Shown: positions 1 through 10,644 of the stretch, piece after piece
How positions within the stretch are numbered: the first letter of the stretch is position 1
Layout: each line of letters begins with the position of its first letter
From: Lates calcarifer
Lineage: Eukaryota; Chordata; Actinopteri; Centropomidae
Direction: 5' to 3'
DNA length: 64,000 nt
NCBI RefSeq assembly: GCF_001640805.2
Contig: NC_066843.1
Location: forward strand, 6,779,621-6,843,620
Translations under genes and position numbers: made by a program
The notes under the pieces: generated by a model
Databases searched by the model: none
Seen by the model: only the letters and a program-made list of their open reading frames with translations
Told to the model about the DNA's origin: nothing

Positions 1-204
1 GTGAGATACTTATATATCCCATATGGAGCAGACCTGAGGTGAGGTAAAATATTTTCTTTAACTTCATGTCAAAAATAAAAATGCATCTAAGTCCTTATAT
101 GACTCAATTTTACTCTGCTGACTAGTTCAGACTGGCCTGTCAGTGTAACACACATACACCTTGTATACCATTTACAGTTGTTAGCCATGCTGGAGGCAGG
201 GTTC

Positions 205-449
205 TATGAATGTCAGTGTTGGTCTATTGGTCCACTACTTTGGTCCAGACAGGAATTACTCCACAACTATAAGGTGGACTGTCATAAAACTTGGATCAGA
301 CATTCATAGTCCCCAGAGGATGAATCCATCCAATTTTTCAGTTTTCCCAATACTTTGGTTTGGTTTATGTCCAAATAGTTCAAAGCACCAGTATGTCTAA
401 GTACAACCTCACAATCACTATCGTAGCTGTAGACTCTTAGTCTTATAAC
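205..449. repeat. Teleost interspersed repeat (CCCCAGAGGATGAATCC family)
   Basis: The stretch carries, in order, a 'ctttggtccagac' block, 'acattcatagtccccagagg' followed by 'atgaatcc', 'ccaatactttggttt', 'gtctaagtaca.cctcac', and 'gtagactcttagtctt' at the end. This order of phrases is that of a very abundant percomorph repeat I recognise from many fish sequences. The copy is shortened relative to the fuller form I remember, because the middle part with many GCTAAC/GTTAGC words is missing. No coding capacity is visible and its transposon class is unknown to me. Recognition is from memory, not from a search. Confidence 0.8.
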
Positions 450-534
450 AAGTGAAAATCACCACTTTACATCAGCACAATTGCCAAAATTCCATAGTTT
501 GGAAAATTTGTCTCAGTTGTATCTATCAAATAAT

Positions 535-656
535 TTAATATCCTCCTTCAGATTTATTCTGATGATTTTTTTTGTGAGTGCATTTAAACAGTGTGGGTCA
601 GTTTGACCCATATCATAATGGATGTAATTATTTTTGCATTGTAATAGGAGGGTTAA
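535..656. mobile_element. piggyBac-like MITE with TTAA ends
   Basis: The element is bounded by TTAA at 535-538 and 653-656. Its ends are inverted and related: the left end reads TTAA-TATCCTCCTT, and the right end on the minus strand reads TTAA-CCCTCCTATT. Near the centre lies the palindrome GGGTCA-GTT-TGACCC (595-609). TTAA target sites and CCCT termini are hallmarks of the piggyBac superfamily. Short non-autonomous elements of this form with an internal GGGTCA/TGACCC palindrome are common in fish. About 120 bp long and without coding capacity, it must have depended on transposase from elsewhere. Confidence 0.6.
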
Positions 657-717
657 ATCTGTCCCTTTGTCTGTTAATGTCAGCCCTTGTGACCTCCATG
701 TCTATAATTTACCCTTT

Positions 718-721
<4 letters not shown>

Positions 722-757
<36 letters not shown>

Positions 758-786
758 TGTTTGTGTGTGTGAGAGAGAGAGAGAGG
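722..786. repeat. Compound microsatellite (GT)n / (GA)n
   Basis: An uninterrupted GT run (722-756) is followed by an imperfect GT stretch and then a pure GA run (771-786). It lies 66 bases downstream of the TTAA-flanked MITE. Such long GT arrays are typical of fish genomes and are likely length-polymorphic. The open frame across it is an artefact of the repeat (alternating V and C codons). Confidence 0.95.
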
Positions 787-2945
787 TAAGACTGCAGTGT
801 GGTTGGGAAAGAGTGCAAAGAGGTTTGCAACATCTTCATCAAAAATGAGTTGATTCTTTCACTGGAACAAGAATAAGTTCAGTTGTAGGCTTCTATAAAC
901 CAGGCTTACCAGATTTACTGACCGTGTGTTGTCATATATTTCAGTCGTAAAGCTGAGAATTTGTGTGAAACAATAGGAACAGCAAGTAAAAGGCAGATAA
1001 AACTGTAGTTATTTGAAGCTAAAATCGAGAAGGCTGGCCCTTGCAGAATATACTATGGGTTTAAAGACACTGAAAGTGAATTTAGAATTTCAAATATTGT
1101 CCTTTACATAAATGTATCTCATGAAAGGATGAATCATTGTGCTGGTAACAGAGGCCTGCCCTGAGCATAGGATCAGTCAGAATCAAGAGCTCTCTTTCTG
1201 TGGTGTAAAGCTACTCTAATAGCCGCCATAACTATACCTGCATACTAAAAGGACTCTTTTATTCATCCAAATTACTGTGCAGAGGAATCCAAAAAATATC
1301 ACTTACACAGCTCAAATTTGCAGTGAGTGATAAGCTAAATGTGCCACCCAAAACATAACTGATTTATCAGTAATCCATTTAACAGGCCAGACAAGATCCA
1401 AGGTGGTAGCGGATAGCATGACCAATGAGCCCTGATAAGAAATGAGTGCTGACTCTCAACCTTTATCCTCTTCAGAAAAATCCAAATATACAGACTTGGT
1501 CTATTTGAATTTTGCTGACATTTTAAACAGGAGCCTCACACATTCAACCCAAACCCTATTTCCGTCAAGCAAATAAAGCAAAGCCCAAGATCTTGAATTC
1601 AGCAGCATATACAGTATAATGTGACTGCTTAATTTTAAAAACAATATTTACCTTTGTTATTCTTCTTTACCAGCTGAGTTTGGTTTCATCTACTTTTTGC
1701 AGCGCTCCACCATATTGTTGGTGAAGCTTTTTTGTGCCTTTAGCTTGATCATCAATGAAATATTTTCTTTTATACATGACCTTCATTCTTATGTTGCCTT
1801 ATATTGCTTAATAATTTAAAATTAGCTGCAGCAGCCAAATACACCATGAAACCAAGTGATTATGATAAAGAGGAGTTTATTGAATGTTTAAATGATCTCA
1901 CTGAATCAGCAGGTGGTATCTTGTTGTGGTCCTGTCTAACATTAAGTATCAAAATCTGTGTGAGCAGGAATTATGGGGCCACAAACTGTCATCAAGTTCT
2001 AATTTTCAACATTTCTCTCTTCTCTCTGTTTTTTTAACTGTTATTGTTTCAGTTGTATTATTACCAGCTTCCTTTATTAATGCAATATGTTCCCTTTATT
2101 ATACTATGCAGGCTCGCTGGTACACTTATGTTTATTAACGTATAAATGCTCTGTTGTTTGCACACTATGACTGCAGATTTCTGCCACAATGTAAGATGGA
2201 ATCATTAAAAACACTGCATTTGTTGTCACCAGCCTTAAAATAAATGAGGTTTTAGGTGAAATAGTAAACACAATTTTCCAACAGGAAAAAAAAAGTATTT
2301 CTACAACAGTGTGGTCATGTATTTAAAAGAGCCAATGAATGACACTTGGAAAATTTCAAAAGCGAGGCTCCCATATGTACTCTCAGCTTTGAAAACAACA
2401 CAGTTTAGAGTATTATTTACAGGTCATGAAGCCTGAACACTGAGCATGAATAATAACAACCAACACCATCTGGGGAACTTCAAAGTTTCACATTAGCCAG
2501 TAATGAACATTAGTGTTATGAAGAGGGTCACTGAGCAAATCTAACTCACACAGAGTGTTCCTTCATTCGATGCACCCTTCGAGAAACCAGCAAATGTGGC
2601 AATAAACCAGTGAGTGAGTAGCCACTTTATAGCATGTGAATGAAACTGCATCCATTATAAACACTGTGGCTGCGGCTCCCTGCCCTGATCTTAAACTGCT
2701 GTGACTAGAAATCCAGGCAAATGTTTAAATGCTCTGCTCGCAACACAACACAATACAACAGGCACACTTCTGTTTGGACCAAAACACAATCTGAAAAGGT
2801 AGAACTAGACTCAACATGATCTCCTGTTTTAGGTATAGAACATGTCATAATTCTAAATATCATTTGCCTATGGAATTTGCAAAGAAAAACAAACATGCAT
2901 CAATTCTATCTTGGCATGGCATTAGGGTTCATTCACCTTCATTAT
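787..2945. other. Unique AT-rich non-coding stretch
   Basis: No gene, RNA gene or clear repeat is recognised here. Open frames are short and of random composition; the frames at 1804-2037 and 1926-2138 overlap each other and resemble no family. The part at about 1330-1450 looks more complex than its surroundings, but I cannot show conservation. The best description is intergenic or intronic sequence. Confidence 0.6.
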
Positions 2946-2949
2946 AAAC

Positions 2950-3095
2950 AGAGGTGGCCACAAAGTGACACAAAACGACAACAACAAAATGATGTGGCTG
3001 CATTGTTTGTAGTCGCTTTGTGTCTCTTTCAGTTTGGGTTTTACATTTTTGCATCCAGGGGCCTCATAATCTGTCTATGGCTCCAGGCTATTTGG
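2950..3095. repeat. Degraded teleost repeat with CACAAAG/ACACAAAACGAC units
   Basis: The left part (from about 2958) reads CCACAAAGTGACACAAAACG. The right part (about 3008-3030), read on the minus strand, gives GAAAGAGACACAAAGCGACT, so the two are diverged copies of one short unit in inverted orientation. Arrays of this unit (ACAAAGAGACACAAAACGAC) are common in fish genomes. The stretch then runs into 'ggggcctcataatctg', which in my memory often follows such arrays. Too degraded for a firm class. Confidence 0.4.
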
Positions 3096-3099
3096 AGTC

Positions 3100-4379
3100 A
3101 CAAATAGTAGCTGTTGTTATTATTTCATATTAGAATATTTAAAGTTGTTGATTTGGCATTCATTTATTATACTCAATAAATGATCTAACTATTAATAATA
3201 CTAAATGTGAATCCTGACTAATTTTTCTAATTTCCCAAATGAGCCCCCCTTCTTTGGATCTCTGTCCCAGCCTGACCCTGATTATAAACAGGCTATAGGC
3301 TATAACTATCAAGGCTAAGTGACAACATTTTTCTGTTTTATGTACTTTTTGCACGCTGACACAGGCTGGCTGTGATGGCGTATTGATTCAGATCGAGAAG
3401 CTGCACCGAGATGAGGTGTGAAACAGGAAGAATATCTGTTTGTGAATACTGAGCAGCATACTTGGACATAATTTATCCCACTGTATCTCTTGACATTTTT
3501 TTTTTTTTGGTCCAACTTGTTTGGTATCATAACTCTGACAGAAGCCTCTTGTGCAGCAGCAGATGTGTGAAAATAGTCTCCATGTTGTGAGAGGCGAGCA
3601 AGAACAAGAACAAACTGGAATGTTTCTAATATGTCGCGTTTGCTTTTCTCTCCTCTTGCTGAGTGCTCTGCAACAACTCAAAACAATGCATTATTTATGT
3701 GTGTGTGATTTCTTCTCTCTCTCCCTCTCTCGATGAAGAAAGATCACTTTATGTACAAACGCTTGAGGGTATAGTGCCATGTCTTTCAACACTTCTCCAC
3801 ACATGCAAATGGTAGAAATGTAATTGAAAGTACAGCTGTAGGTTTAGAAATATCATCACAAAATGCAACAAAAATATCTATATGAAGCTCAATTATATAT
3901 TTGTCTGATATATAAAAACAGGAGGCATCGGTGAGGAATAAAAACCAGTGTCTTGCCTCAAAAAGCTGGTGATTGAGGGCCTCAAGATTCACATCAGAGA
4001 GAGGCGTTGTCACTGATTTCATCAATCATCCAATCCATCCTTTCACTGTGACCTGAAGGACGCAGCATCCATAGTGATGATTAGTTTGGTGTTAGACTCA
4101 TATTTGGTGGCAGTGAGGAAATCAAGGGGTTCAAGACCTGGATTTGTCAGCAAAGTCCTGCTGTCCACCGTCGAGGGCTCTCAGGGGAAGATTGAACGTG
4201 ATGATGAGAATGACACAAACCTGCATTCTGTGTTACTTCTGTGGTTACTTGAGGAGGGAATCTTGACATGTTTGTTGAAACAGAACTGTGCTGCAGCACT
4301 GACTACTGGTCCGGGAGGAAGTGCCAGCAGCAGTGCAAGAGTGACACACTAATAAGATGGTAGGAATAAAGCAGCGAGG
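3100..4379. other. Non-coding stretch, no gene seen
   Basis: Contains a 12-base T run near 3500 and otherwise unique sequence. Two overlapping minus-strand frames (3315-3530 and 3388-3681) and one plus frame (4074-4352) have no recognisable domain and no convincing splice-site context. At 4127-4140 a short stretch resembles a tRNA B-box, but no matching A-box or cloverleaf exists. Confidence 0.5.
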
Positions 4380-5280
4380 TACATGGATTGGATGGGAGCA
4401 GGTGATGGAGCATAGGATCTCTTGTTCTTAGCACTGATAGGCCAGGGCTCATTGTGTCAAGTTCAAGTTCCAGGCATTTTCAGTTTATTTTGTCTTCCTC
4501 AGCCTCTTCAACTTCTTCTGTGGGGTGACTATTATGCCCTCTGTGCCTCAAAAGAGAAAGACTGTAAGACATCTTAAGCTCTTAGCGCTGAGAGGAGAGA
4601 GTCATCACTGGTGTGACAGCCAGGTGCTGAAGGCGAGATACTCCAACTGCCGTGGCGTGGCTCCACTTTCATCAAAGCAGGAGAGAAGCCACAGCCGAGA
4701 GGGTCAGCGGAGCAGTTTAAGACAGACAGTTCAAAGTGTTGCAGTATTTTCAGCTCAAATTCACATCACTGTGACCATGCTGTGAGTCCAAACAATGTGC
4801 CAGTGTCTAAAATATCAGCACAGGTACTTAAAGCTAGCTGACTTTGTCCCAGGAGAACCTGCCAGAGGAGACCTGATGATGAGGAGATGACAGAGTATCA
4901 GGGCTTGACGGCACAGCTAGGAGTGATGTACACAGTATGTGTCTCATCAAGGAGGGTCACACAGATGTCTTTCCACAAACCCTGCAGTCTCCTGGCAGGC
5001 CTGAATTAACTGAGCTGGCATATGGGGCACCACTCCCTGTGGAAGTGGACCACCAAGAGGGAGATGGGTGCACAGGGCAGTAGCCCGGGGATCTGTAGCA
5101 GGATCATTTGTGAGAGTCTCCTGGGGCGTCGCAGATGTGCACATACTGCAGCAGTGGCTGGAAACAGGGAATTATGATGGTTACGGATAAAGAAGAGTGA
5201 TCCATAGATTATACATGTTGCCCTGGACACCTTCCAAGGACTGATCAATCCTCCTCTTGTCTATCTGAGAGTGACAGACT
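4380..5280. other. GC-richer block of unknown nature
   Basis: This part is visibly richer in G and C and in CpG than its surroundings, especially at 4540-4700 and 4960-5130. It contains short overlapping frames on both strands (4525-4785 plus; 4947-5144 and 5006-5248 minus), none resembling a known family. A pyrimidine-rich tract ending in CAG lies at about 4486-4503, so a non-coding exon is conceivable. An old mobile-element remnant is the other possibility. I cannot decide between them from sequence alone. Confidence 0.3.
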
Positions 5281-5399
5281 TAAAAAGGGCTGATATATAC
5301 ACTGATCCTCAGATTACACTGATTATGTTCCCAAATGGATGAGTGGATGATGAACAGCTGTACACTGAAAACCAGTTTAACAGTGCATTTGAACACACA

Positions 5400-5566
5400 T
5401 CATAGTAAGTATAACACTCACTTGCACCATTTTTCTACAGGAAAAGTATTATAATTTGATACTTTAAGTATGTTTCGCCCAGTAAAATTGAATACAGGCC
5501 ACTGAGTACTTTTACATGGTGGTGCTTTTACTTAAGTAAAGGATCTGAATACTTCTTCCACCACTG
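5400..5566 (-). mobile_element. hAT-like MITE fragment (CAGTGGTGGAAGAAGTA end)
   Basis: On the minus strand the element begins at 5566 with CAGTGGTGGAAGAAGTATTC, followed by 'agatcctttacttaag' and 'taaaagcaccaccatg'. This is the terminus of a very common teleost non-autonomous element. A CAGTG-type end suggests the hAT superfamily. The opposite terminus is not recognisable, so the copy is truncated or eroded near 5400. A second, more diverged copy of the same terminus lies at 15361-15412 in the same orientation. Confidence 0.65.
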
Positions 5567-5569
5567 TAG

Positions 5570-6690
5570 ATTTTAAATATCCACAGCAAATTCAATACAT
5601 AATTAGTAAAAGAAAAGTTTGATTAAACATTAATACAAACACATTCAAATCTGTTTTAGTCAGTTTTGGTTTTAAAAGATGTTATATTTACAAATTGTGT
5701 GGATTGATAAATTAAATATCACCATTAAATTACTAATACATGAAAGTTCCTGGTTTGAACAATTGTAATAAAAGTCCAGATTCTTCTCCTTACAAAATAT
5801 ATCTGCATATTATATGAAAGGAGCCAACAGTCCTAATATAATGCATGAGCAGAAAGGACTACACATTCAGTAACAGATATTCTATAACAGGAGAGGCCAG
5901 CTCCTCCGCTCTACTGTTTTATGCTGCCAAGGCTACAAGCACCTAGAGCTCTACAGCCTGTGTGTCTTTACAATAGAAGACGAGAATTCTCTCAAGCCCT
6001 CCTTCACAGCTTAAAGCTAAACAACAGTCCTCAGAGACGTCTGGTACAATGAAGCCTATTCATAAATACATGTAAGCATTTTATTTTGTCCTTGAGAGGA
6101 GGAACAATGGCAGATACTACTGGCGGAGGCTAATTGTTTGACATGACCAAGGTCAGGAGTTTTCATACTTTTATGCCTGTGCTTGAGAAAATGTGAGGAT
6201 TCAGGCAAACATCTGTGAAGGCATCCACACACAGCTCTCTGAGTATTCAGGTTGTGTAACATCATGAGGTTTTTTGGCCCCATTCTCTTCGTACTTTGAC
6301 TGTGAAATGAGACAATGACTGTGATGTTAAGAGTTCACGTTGTCAGCTTTGAGCGCTCCAGGGGATTTTCAATCATATCAAATGAACTGTTAGAGAGCCA
6401 CAGACCCTTTTGTACTTCTGGCAGAAGTATTTGAACAGATTAAGAGTTGATCCTGTTATCACTATCTGTCGCCCTTTCTTATCAATTGCTGTTACAAACT
6501 GTTAGGTAGTAAGAATGGAAAATTGCTAGAATAACAACACAGTAGCACATCAGATGAATATCAATACTTTTACCTCAGAAACAACACAGTCAAAGTGTTA
6601 TAGAAGCTGTAATCATTATAGGATATGATCAGAATTAAAAAAACAAGTGGGTAAAATAGCAGGAATTGCAGTGTTTTTGTCATTGTGGGA
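5570..6690. other. Non-coding stretch, no gene seen
   Basis: AT-rich at first (5570-5870), then more mixed. The part 5890-6150, which includes 'ggaggctaattgtttgacatg' in spirit of homeodomain-type TAATT sites, is non-repetitive and could hold a regulatory element, but the sequence alone does not prove it. The minus-strand frame at 6056-6283 looks random. Confidence 0.4.
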
Positions 6691-6699
6691 TGGACGAAA

Positions 6700-6995
6700 C
6701 GTCAGAGCTATGGAGCAGTGGCATTAAAAGACTGTACAAGTTCAGCTATGGGCTACAGATGAGCCTTCAGACAAGAATCGGTCTGGAAAGCCCAACACTG
6801 TCTGTCTGTTTCATTTGACTAATTTAGCTACGTCAGTCGGAGCTAGAGAGACGGCAGGTCGAGTGAGGCGGAGGCTGAGGTGAATGACAAAAGGGATTTC
6901 ATCAGAGGGGGAAACAAAACAACCAGTTCACTAATCTGTTAGGATGCTCTGTGCTATGGCAGGGCATTATCTGATGCCTAATGATTGGTGGTGTG
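6700..6995. promoter_or_regulatory. Possible conserved non-coding element
   Basis: A block of unique sequence with several retained CpGs (for example 'gacgaaacgtcag', 'tacgtcagtcgg', 'gacggcaggtcgagtg'). It is followed by a mixed-composition stretch with TAAT words ('cactaatctgttagg', 'cctaatgattgg'). No frame or repeat family is seen. The call rests only on composition and the absence of repeats, and an alignment between species would be needed. Confidence 0.25.
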
Positions 6996-6999
6996 TGTT

Positions 7000-8075
7000 T
7001 GTCACAAGTCTAATGTGATGTGGTCTTATGCTGACCAAACCTAGGAGCATGATGTCTCTTGTTTTAAGACTTTGTTCCAGTGTTTGAGAATTACACTGTT
7101 TGGCATAATGAAGTCTTTAAATTCATGTATGATATCTCAAATAGTCTTATATGGATAGGGGAAAATAATTTTTAATACTCTGATTAATATGAATTTGTCT
7201 CACAGAGAGCACTGTGACTTAAAAGAAACAAACCATGACATTTAAAACCCATGTGAGTACATTTTATGTGTCTTTCAAGTCATTTTGATTAAATTTGGTT
7301 TGTGTCTCTATAAAAATTAGCCACTTTATTGCTGCATGAAACATGTCTGTGGGAAAAGTGTATTTTGAATGCTACCACTGGGGGGGCGACAGAGCCAGAA
7401 ATTTTCAAAAGCTACACATAGGGGCTTTAAAGGTGTTATTTGAGCTTGAAGAATTTATTTGAGATGATGCACTCTGACTTTCCTTTGAAGTGTCTCTGAG
7501 ACACATTGACATAAATTTTACAATACAAATCCAAACAATCCAATACTTTTCAAAAGAAAGGGTTTCTTCAAAGATTATTCTGAAAATGAAAATATTGTGA
7601 AGGTATAGAGCTTTACACACACAGTCTGAGTACTGATTAGCCTATAGAGGGCTTTACTGTAGATATAAGGTAAACTTTTTCAAGCAAATTACTTGCATCA
7701 TAGGGGGTATTTTGATACAACATCTTTTTTGATCTAGAGTCAAAGATGTTTAAATCCTACATATATGGGCTTTAAAAATATCAAAATAGGGCAAGTATAG
7801 ACTAAAAAGACTTTAAAACTCTGACACCACTTTGAAGTATCTCCAACAAGAGAATTCAAACACTGAAATTTCAAAAGAAAATATTTGTTCAATGTTTTTT
7901 TTTTAAATAAAAAAATCTAAAACTAGAGCTACAAGAAGACAATTCTGTGAGAAAAGACAATAACACAAAATTATAATATCAAGCCACAAATTTAACCTCC
8001 ATTTATAGATGTAATGAGTGTCGCAGCTCTTGTGACGTCCTGCCACACAAACAAACAAGCAGCTCCAAACAGTCA
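7000..8075. other. AT-rich stretch with two similar GGGCTTTAA tails
   Basis: No gene seen. At 7412-7430 the sequence reads 'ctacacataggggctttaa' and at 7758-7776 'ctacatatatgggctttaa'. The shared phrase resembles the CTACATA..G.CTTTAA ends of teleost repeats (compare the family ending at about 54715). The preceding 7250-7410 may be the body of one such degraded repeat. A G run lies at 7381-7387. Confidence 0.35.
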
Positions 8076-8079
8076 CACC

Positions 8080-8230
8080 TGGGGGCCTCCCTGTACACCC
8101 ACTGCCTCAGTCTCAGCTGCTGAGGCGGATTAAGTTCTTTGCTCAAGGGCACCTCTAAGGTAGGTAATGAGCGAGGGGCAACCAGTGTTCACTCACCTCC
8201 CCGGATGCCAGCTTCTCTAACCTTTGGGCT
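8080..8230. repeat. Degraded teleost repeat with TTGCTCAAGGGCACCTC core
   Basis: The order of phrases is 'gaggcggattaagttctttg', 'ctcaagggcacctc', 'aatgagcgaggggcaa', and 'cttctctaacctttgggcta'. I recognise this as an interspersed sequence present many times in fish genomes (classically 'ttaagtgccttgctcaaggg'). The class is unknown to me, and this copy is shortened before the 'cttctctaacct' part. No open frame runs through it. Confidence 0.5.
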
Positions 8231-8234
8231 ATCT

Positions 8235-9905
8235 GAAGTCTCTGCTCATTAATCTTACAAGCTCATGCTGAATCAAGTAGATATACAGTACACAGTTTAT
8301 ATCCACATATAGGACAGTAAAGCAACCCTGTATGCAGAAACTAGCGATGGCTCTTTTGAGACCGACTCCAAATAACAAGGCTGCCATCTTGTTACAGCAG
8401 CTCAAATTTCTTCTGCAGCATTTAGCAGCACAGGAAGTGAAAGTGTCACTTACCTGGCATCAGGTGGGTTGAAGGCTTGAGCTGATGTTGATGGGCTCAA
8501 AGTGATGAATGTGGCAGACAGTTTCATTTTGTTTCGCCTGCATTAATGTAAAAGGTATGACTGCAGTTCACACACTGTCTCACACTCTGATCCATTAGAG
8601 GTAAATCAGGATGCATTAGACCCTTAGATGAAATATGCGCCCCACTCAGTTTTAAATTGCTGTTGTTTTTTTCATCTTGCATGCATGTCTAGTGGCTGTT
8701 TTTCAGTATTCACGATCAAACGAAAATGTATCTGTGATTATACATATTCATTTAAAAATAAAAGCTAAAGTTTAGGAGGTGAAAATGGAACTTGAGGTTG
8801 CATTGTTAGACTCATCAGTGTCTAGAGCTCTAGTTGTAACTGCTTTTAATTTATTTATTTTCTGAGACGCACTGACAGCGCAAACCTAGAGTCATCCAAA
8901 AAAAACGCAGTAAAGGCCGCTGAATTAATAAAGGGCTATGAGCTTTTACCAGAGTTGTGAGAGGAGAAGGCTGTGTTTACTTTAGCTGGCTTCTCAGCCG
9001 GCTCACTGCTGCTCTGACAGAACAAGCAGAGCCTGTACAGTCCCACGGCGGCTCCAGTGCATTTTACAGTACATATGTTCCTGCACTGGGCTTGTTTGTT
9101 TTTGTGAGACATATGCGTTTTATACCATTGTCACTGTCAGAAAAAGGTTGCAAGAGTGTTGCACTGAATTATAGAACATTTTCAATATATGGAGGCAGTG
9201 ATAAATATATATTGTGATTGTACTGTGTTTTTTGTCTGCCAACATCAATCCTTCATGACTTACTATGACGTTATGAGGATGACATGTGGAGTTGAGGAAA
9301 GAGTTATCATGAGGTAAGGAATAATGATTAATTAGTTTCACTTACAGCAGGATTAATGTATCTTTCCGGCATTTGGTGTTTTCTTTCACTCTGATAGAAG
9401 AGGCCAGTTATCCTAGCCTGGCAGAATCCACATGATACTGTCTGACAAAATCAACATATGCAGGTTAATGACTACAGTTCTGTTGTGTATTTGGCTATAT
9501 TGGCATTTAAAATGAATGATCACAGTTAAAGTTAGAAGTGATTAAAGCTTGTCTTTACTGCCAAAAAGCCCTAGACCCGCGTTGGGCTGCCATTTGGGAA
9601 AGCCCCCGTTTATCCTGTACACACTGAAATACACCAAACTGGCATTTTCAGACACTCTGGAGGCCACTCTGTAAAGGCTCCGTTTTGGATAGAGAAAAAT
9701 GCCATTTTAATCTGGATGATGGTCTGAAACTGAAGGGAAAAGTTATATATATATAACAAATGATTTTTAGTGCCCACTGTACAGATATGAGGTCATTCAA
9801 CTTACCATACAGCAGAGACAGCAGGATGAACCAAAATCTCATATAGGGGATACTATCACTGTAAATAAATAGAACTTACATTTAATCTTTTTAGTAATCA
9901 AACGT
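8235..9905. other. Non-coding stretch, no gene seen
   Basis: Mostly unique AT-rich DNA. Frames at 8957-9217 (+), 9120-9341 (-) and 9648-9842 (-) have no recognisable domains. A locally GC-rich patch lies at 9560-9615 ('gacccgcgttgggctgcc'). A short TA run is found at 9745-9755. Confidence 0.5.
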
Positions 9906-9907
9906 TT

Positions 9908-9974
9908 AGACTTTACATAATCATTGATAAAGTTGATCAAGTAGACCAACCTTATCAATGATAATGTAAAGTCT
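9908..9974. repeat. Near-perfect hairpin: 28-bp stem, 11-base loop
   Basis: The left arm 9908-9935 begins AGACTTTACATAATCATTGA. The right arm 9947-9974 is its reverse complement with only two mismatches in 28 positions. The loop is 11 bases (9936-9946). The 67-base length and tight loop match the size of a vertebrate pre-miRNA, but the arm sequence does not match any miRNA I know. The hairpin lacks the usual bulges, so a tiny foldback element is an alternative. It lies about 130 bases upstream of the CpG-retaining block at 10.1 kb. Confidence 0.85.
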
Positions 9975-10089
9975 ACATATAGTTAGTAAGAGCAATAATC
10001 ACAATTTACACATTTCTGTTCTTTTACTGAACTCATCTCATAGTGGTTCAACCATTTAAATCCTAAACCCTTACAATCAAAATCCCAAT

Positions 10090-10640
10090 GTGACGCTGGC
10101 AAACCTTTGAAGTCATCGATGAGGTTTTCACTTTGCAGAGGACAGCCTCTATGTCTCTGTGTTATCCCCTCCCCTCCTCCCTGCTCTCCGTCTCCATACC
10201 CTCACAGGGGTCGGCTCATGGGTATCTGTGAGGGTGAGACCAGCGAATGGTGTGCCCACAATGACAGAGCGCCGCAAAAAAATCATTTTGATGTAAGGGG
10301 TGAATAATGCAAACGTAATTACCGTGAGCTAATAACTTTAGGCAATTGAGCCAAACCCAGCTCAGTGTCTCTTTCTAATTGTGAGGACAGCTAAAACCGT
10401 TTCTCTTTCATTTAGGGTGATGCTCAGCACAAGTCCTGGTTCAGCAGCTCGAGCTGGTTTGAATGAGGTGATAGGGGGCGCCTTCGATGGCGGCGGCATG
10501 TAGGCTTTATTTCCCGGTTTGTCTCTTCAGTGTGAATAATTACACTGAAATTTGGGCAGACCGAAGATAAAGTGTGTATGGCTAATCCGATCATTTCCAG
10601 CGGAGTGTAGAAATTATGGTTCTTAGACGACACTAAAACA
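10090..10640. promoter_or_regulatory. CpG-retaining block, possible regulatory element
   Basis: Unique sequence with many more CpG dinucleotides than the surrounding window: 'catcgatgagg', 'gcgccgc', 'aacgtaattaccgtgag', 'ggcgccttcgatggcggcgg', 'cccggtttg', 'gaccgaag', 'atccgatc', 'gacgac'. It also holds TAATTA-like words ('acgtaattaccg', 'gaataattacac'). CpG retention in vertebrate DNA suggests low methylation or selection. No convincing coding frame passes through it, since those at 10107-10307 (+) and 10424-10633 (-) are unrelated and random. An enhancer or a small CpG-island promoter are both possible. Confidence 0.35.
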
Positions 10641-10644
10641 AATG

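Noticed and set aside
722..772. Cysteine/valine-rich 'protein' at the GT repeat (also at 40069-40118)
   Set aside because: The residues come from translating a GT microsatellite.
4119..4150. tRNA B-box-like sequence (GGGTTCAAGACCTGG)
   Set aside because: No A-box at the right distance upstream and no cloverleaf can be drawn; neither a tRNA nor a tRNA-derived SINE is supported.
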